Positions 62,401-64,000 of a stretch of 64,000 bases of DNA are shown one piece after another. The notes beneath the pieces are model-generated. The model was not told the DNA's origin, did no database searches, and worked only from the letters and a program-made list of their open reading frames with translations. The DNA comes from VBDM01 sp049802235. GTDB taxonomy: Bacteria; Pseudomonadota; Gammaproteobacteria; Burkholderiales; SG8-39. Where the stretch lies: positions 57,169-121,168 of the forward strand of contig JBARMB010000037.1 of assembly GCA_049802235.1 (NCBI GenBank). Reading direction: 5' to 3'. Position 1 is the stretch's first letter, and each line of letters opens with the position of its first letter. The translations under genes were made by a program, and so were the position numbers.

Positions 62401-62573
62401 GCGCAGGCGCGGTCAGCCGCTTCAACATGGGACTGGTGATCGCGACCGGGATCGCGATCGGGACGCTGTTTACGCTGTTCGTCGTTCCGGCGATGTACGT
62501 GCTCCTTGCCGCGGACCACTCGAAGCAGCCCGCCGGCGAACCGGCGCCGGACGGACACGCCGGGACGCACTGA
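59490..62573 (+). CDS. RND multidrug efflux permease (HAE1 family)
   Basis: A 1027-aa inner-membrane pump. MKFTDIFIRRPVLATVVSLT is the standard start, with GGGAG 5 bp before it. LAIGLVVDDAIIVVENVNRH (about residues 393-412) carries the proton-relay aspartates D400 and D401. FLALAAQFESFRDP and TLIGLISKHGILIVEFANNL lie in the second half. Twelve helices and two large periplasmic loops are expected. It expels hydrophobic drugs or metabolites driven by the proton gradient, with the adaptor and NodT. Substrate unknown. Confidence 0.95.
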   Translation: MKFTDIFIRRPVLATVVSLTLLVLGLRSVGELPVLQFPRTENAVVTVTTAYVGADAALVAGFITTPLENSIAQANGIDYLTSVSRQSTSTITANLRLNYDADKALTEINTKVNAVLNQLPPGSQQPVLTVKVGQTVDAMYIGFASEVLPPNKITDYLVRVVQPKLQAVDGVQTAEILGQKLFALRAWLDPQKLAAYGLTAADVSAALASNNFLSAVGTTKGQMVQVNLTASTSVHSVEEFRNLVIKQQNGAVVRLQDVANVTLGSEDYETEVGFDGKRAVYIGIQVAPAANLLDVIKRVRAAFPRIQSQLPQGLQGNIVYDSTEFVNSAIEEVVWTLGKALLIVTFVVFAFLGSARSVFIPTVAIPLSLIGTFTVMLAFGYTINLLTLLALVLAIGLVVDDAIIVVENVNRHLEEGMRPAEAAVRAARELAGPIVAMTVVLVAVYVPIGFLGGLTGALFTEFAFTLVGAVTVSAIVALTLSPMMCARLLKPHDPNLTSGDAKLVLLLDRAFDRLHRRYERLLHGTLDYVAVTAVFSVIVLGSIYFLYAASKTELAPPEDQGIIITSSSSAPNATLQQRLLYSRATYAAFATHAETDHVFQIDFPGQSIAGMVLKPWNRRDKTAAALQPAVQQELGRITGARVVAFQPPPLPGAFGLPVQFVIQTTEPFERLNDIAGGFLQEAQKSGMFIFLDNDLKYDLPQSTIVIDREMTAQLGLTMKDVGGALSSLLGGGYVNYFSLYDRAYKVIPQVQQRDRLNADQLKSTYLRTASGDVVPLSTVAHITTKTVPESLNRFQQQNAATIAGVPFPGVTQGDAIAYLQDLAARTLPQGYSVDYAGPSRQFVQESSALLVTFFFALIIIFLALAAQFESFRDPVIILVSVPMSICGALIFVSLGIGGASLNIYTEVGLVTLIGLISKHGILIVEFANNLQRQGLAKRDAVEKAAGIRLRPILMTTAAMVLGVVPLITASGAGAVSRFNMGLVIATGIAIGTLFTLFVVPAMYVLLAADHSKQPAGEPAPDGHAGTH

Positions 62574-62740
62574 ACCTGAGCTGCACAAGTTCTCCGGGCC
62601 GGGCGTTCGGCGCCTTGCCGCCATGCCGATCACAGAGATACGCCCCGGCGCCGGCGTCACCGGCATCCCCGGCTTCAGACAGACGCCTTTCGGCATCGCC
62701 CCCGATCTCGCGGAACGGCCCGTGCAGTGCTAAACGGGAC

Positions 62741-63574
62741 TCATGGGAGGCGCGCTGCGGCGAGAAATTCGCCGATCACCTTCCAGTACTCGGGCCTATC
62801 CGACATGTCGTTATGGTCCGCGCCTTTGATCTGCCGCCAGGTCCTGGGGCCGCGCCACGCTTCGTAGAGACGCTGCGAGCGGGGCACGGGAACAACGCTG
62901 TCGCGCTCTGCCACCAGTGCAAGCAGCGGCGCGTCGATTTGCGAAGCGTCGGCCAGCGATTCGAAGCGATGTCGCAGCAGCCACGACACCGGCAGGAACC
63001 GGTAGTGGTGGCGTGCCAGCTCAGTCATGCTGTCGAAAGGCGAAACAAGCAGCACCGCCCGCACGCTCCGCCGCGCCGCGACATGCACCGCGATGGCGGT
63101 CCCGAGGCTGCGTCCCATCAGGATGATGCGCGCCGCATCCACATCCTCGCGGGCCAGCGCATAGTCGTAGGCGCGCAACGCATCGCCATACAGAGCCGTT
63201 TCGCCCGGTCTCCCGCCGCTGCCGCCGTAACCGCGGTAGTTCATCAGCAGCAGCGACCAGCCGGCGAAGCGGGGCGCTTCGCCCAGCAGCCAGGACACCT
63301 CCTCGGCATTGCCGCCGAAGTAGATCAGCAGCGGCGCCCGGGCGGTTACCTGCTTCGCTGCCTTGAGGAACCAGCCATGCAGCGTGACGCCGTTGTCCGC
63401 CAGCAGCCGCACTTCCTGCGCACGCGGATTACGCGCCGCAATCGCCCCCAGTTCGTCCGCTGCGAGCGGCTGCGAAAGGAACAGCAATCGGTCTTGCATG
63501 AAGTAGGCCAGGAATGCGAATGCAACGCATCCGGCCAGCGCCAATTTGCCCAGGGTAAGCAGTGTTTCGGTCAT
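62741..63574 (-). CDS. Alpha/beta hydrolase (BEM46-like, membrane-anchored)
   Basis: A 277-aa hydrolase. One N-terminal anchor (residues about 5-25) is followed by PLLIYFGGNAEEVSWLL, LLLMNYRGYGGSGGRPGE and IILMGRSLGTAIAVHVAA with the GxSxG nucleophile GRSLG. The acid lies in LALVAERDSVVPV and the histidine in IKGADHNDMSDRPEYW. The layout is that of the BEM46/ABHD-type family. The ATG at 63574 gives the normal length; the open frame to 63724 adds a non-conserved start. It faces the efflux operon; no substrate can be named. Confidence 0.88.
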   Translation of the reverse strand: MTETLLTLGKLALAGCVAFAFLAYFMQDRLLFLSQPLAADELGAIAARNPRAQEVRLLADNGVTLHGWFLKAAKQVTARAPLLIYFGGNAEEVSWLLGEAPRFAGWSLLLMNYRGYGGSGGRPGETALYGDALRAYDYALAREDVDAARIILMGRSLGTAIAVHVAARRSVRAVLLVSPFDSMTELARHHYRFLPVSWLLRHRFESLADASQIDAPLLALVAERDSVVPVPRSQRLYEAWRGPRTWRQIKGADHNDMSDRPEYWKVIGEFLAAARLP

Positions 63575-63735
63575 GGCCGATCGTATCGGTTTTCCCAATG
63601 CGAAGTCTACGGTACGCTGAACGCCTTTACGATTGCCACCCAGCGCAGTACATTGCAGTTCCCTCAATCTCGATCCCGGCCCGTCCGGCTTCCATGCAGC
63701 CCTGCTGAAGCGATCGACAGGCATACACGGCCACG

Positions 63736-64000
63736 ATGGATCCGCACAAGAACTTGACGCTGGAATTGCTCGCGATCGTCGATCAGCTGGCGGCGGAGTC
63801 GCATCCCGGATTCACTCCGCGTGCGACGACGGACAGTTCGCTGGAGCGCGATCTGCGCTTCGACAGCCTGGCGCGGGTGGAACTGCTGACGCGCATCGAG
63901 CAGCATTTCGGATTGCATCTTCCCGACGGCACGCTGGGGGACGCCGAAACCGCGGGCGACCTCATTCGCGCCCTGCATGCGGCGAGCCTGGAGCATGGCG
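63736..64000 (+). CDS. Acyl carrier protein domain (partial, cut by window edge)
   Basis: The frame starting at ATG 63736 reads MDPHKNLTLELLAIVDQLAA and has no stop before the edge (88 codons). LRFDSLARVELLTRIEQHFG carries the phosphopantetheine serine S44 and the acidic helix II, as in acyl carrier domains. It could be a free ACP or the N-terminal carrier of a larger enzyme such as an AMP-ligase fusion. It is divergent from the hydrolase at 62741-63574, 161 bp away. Confidence 0.85.
   Translation, partial: MDPHKNLTLELLAIVDQLAAESHPGFTPRATTDSSLERDLRFDSLARVELLTRIEQHFGLHLPDGTLGDAETAGDLIRALHAASLEHG

Noticed and set aside
60282..62696. An 804-aa minus-strand open frame opposite the RND permease
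   Set aside because: It is a shadow of the permease, rich in Arg/His/Asp, with no recognised motif.
1..64000. Exosortase, PEP-CTERM proteins, tRNA or rRNA genes
   Set aside because: I looked for the exosortase motif, PEP-CTERM tails and tRNA-like cloverleafs and saw none; accessory genes alone do not prove that the exosortase is near.

Overview
The window looks like chromosomal DNA of a high-GC Gram-negative bacterium, most likely a betaproteobacterium. The basis is a set of exosortase A (XrtA)-associated accessory families, NodT-type outer-membrane lipoproteins, an RND efflux operon and a fused isobutyryl-CoA mutase. Almost all of it is an exopolysaccharide / surface-glycan biosynthesis and decoration region. 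No rRNA, tRNA or CRISPR array was seen. The exosortase and PEP-CTERM substrates are not in the window, only accessory genes.

Layout. 1-12.8 kb: an XrtA-type accessory block. It holds a class II amidotransferase (cut by the left edge), a carbamoyltransferase with its two small membrane partners (SxtJ-like and a 49-aa DUF5989-like protein), a PLP decarboxylase, an acyl-CoA/ACP ligase, an acetyltransferase, a large methyltransferase, two odd alpha/beta hydrolases, an acyl carrier protein and a DegT aminotransferase. Together these suggest an ACP-bound amino-acyl building block that is made, modified and transferred. 12.8-22.8 kb: beta-helix protein, VanZ, a deleted acyltransferase, glycosyltransferases, SGNH hydrolase, FkbM methyltransferase and Wzx-like flippase, with several decayed genes. 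22.8-30 kb: a PQQ/cytochrome c dehydrogenase, then a compact SGNH-FkbH-ACP-MBOAT operon that could load and export a glyceryl-type acyl group. 30-33 kb: two tandemly duplicated lipoproteins. 33-46.7 kb: minus-strand glycosyltransferases, a two-domain Cys-motif membrane protein, PIG-L deacetylase, a CDP-hexose pathway (RfbF, RfbG and unusual oxidoreductases), an XrtA polysaccharide deacetylase and a nucleotide-sugar dehydrogenase. 46.8-50.8 kb: a decayed IS5-like transposase, a TPR protein and two nucleotide-sugar epimerases (GalE, UDP-glucuronate 4-epimerase).

51-64 kb leaves the polysaccharide locus. It holds fused isobutyryl-CoA mutase (IcmF), with a palindromic repeat inserted in frame into its coding sequence, and a TetR-NodT-MFP-RND efflux operon with twin palindromic operators. 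It ends with an alpha/beta hydrolase and an ACP domain cut by the right edge.

The features most worth following are the glyceryl-ACP/MBOAT module (25.2-30.0 kb), the XrtA ACP pathway with Cys- and Arg-substituted hydrolases, the uncharacterised Cys-motif membrane protein (34.9-36.3 kb), and the trail of gene remnants (acyltransferase, MBOAT, ABC ATPase, IS5) showing repeated remodelling of the glycan locus. All function calls rest on reading motifs by eye; no database search was run.
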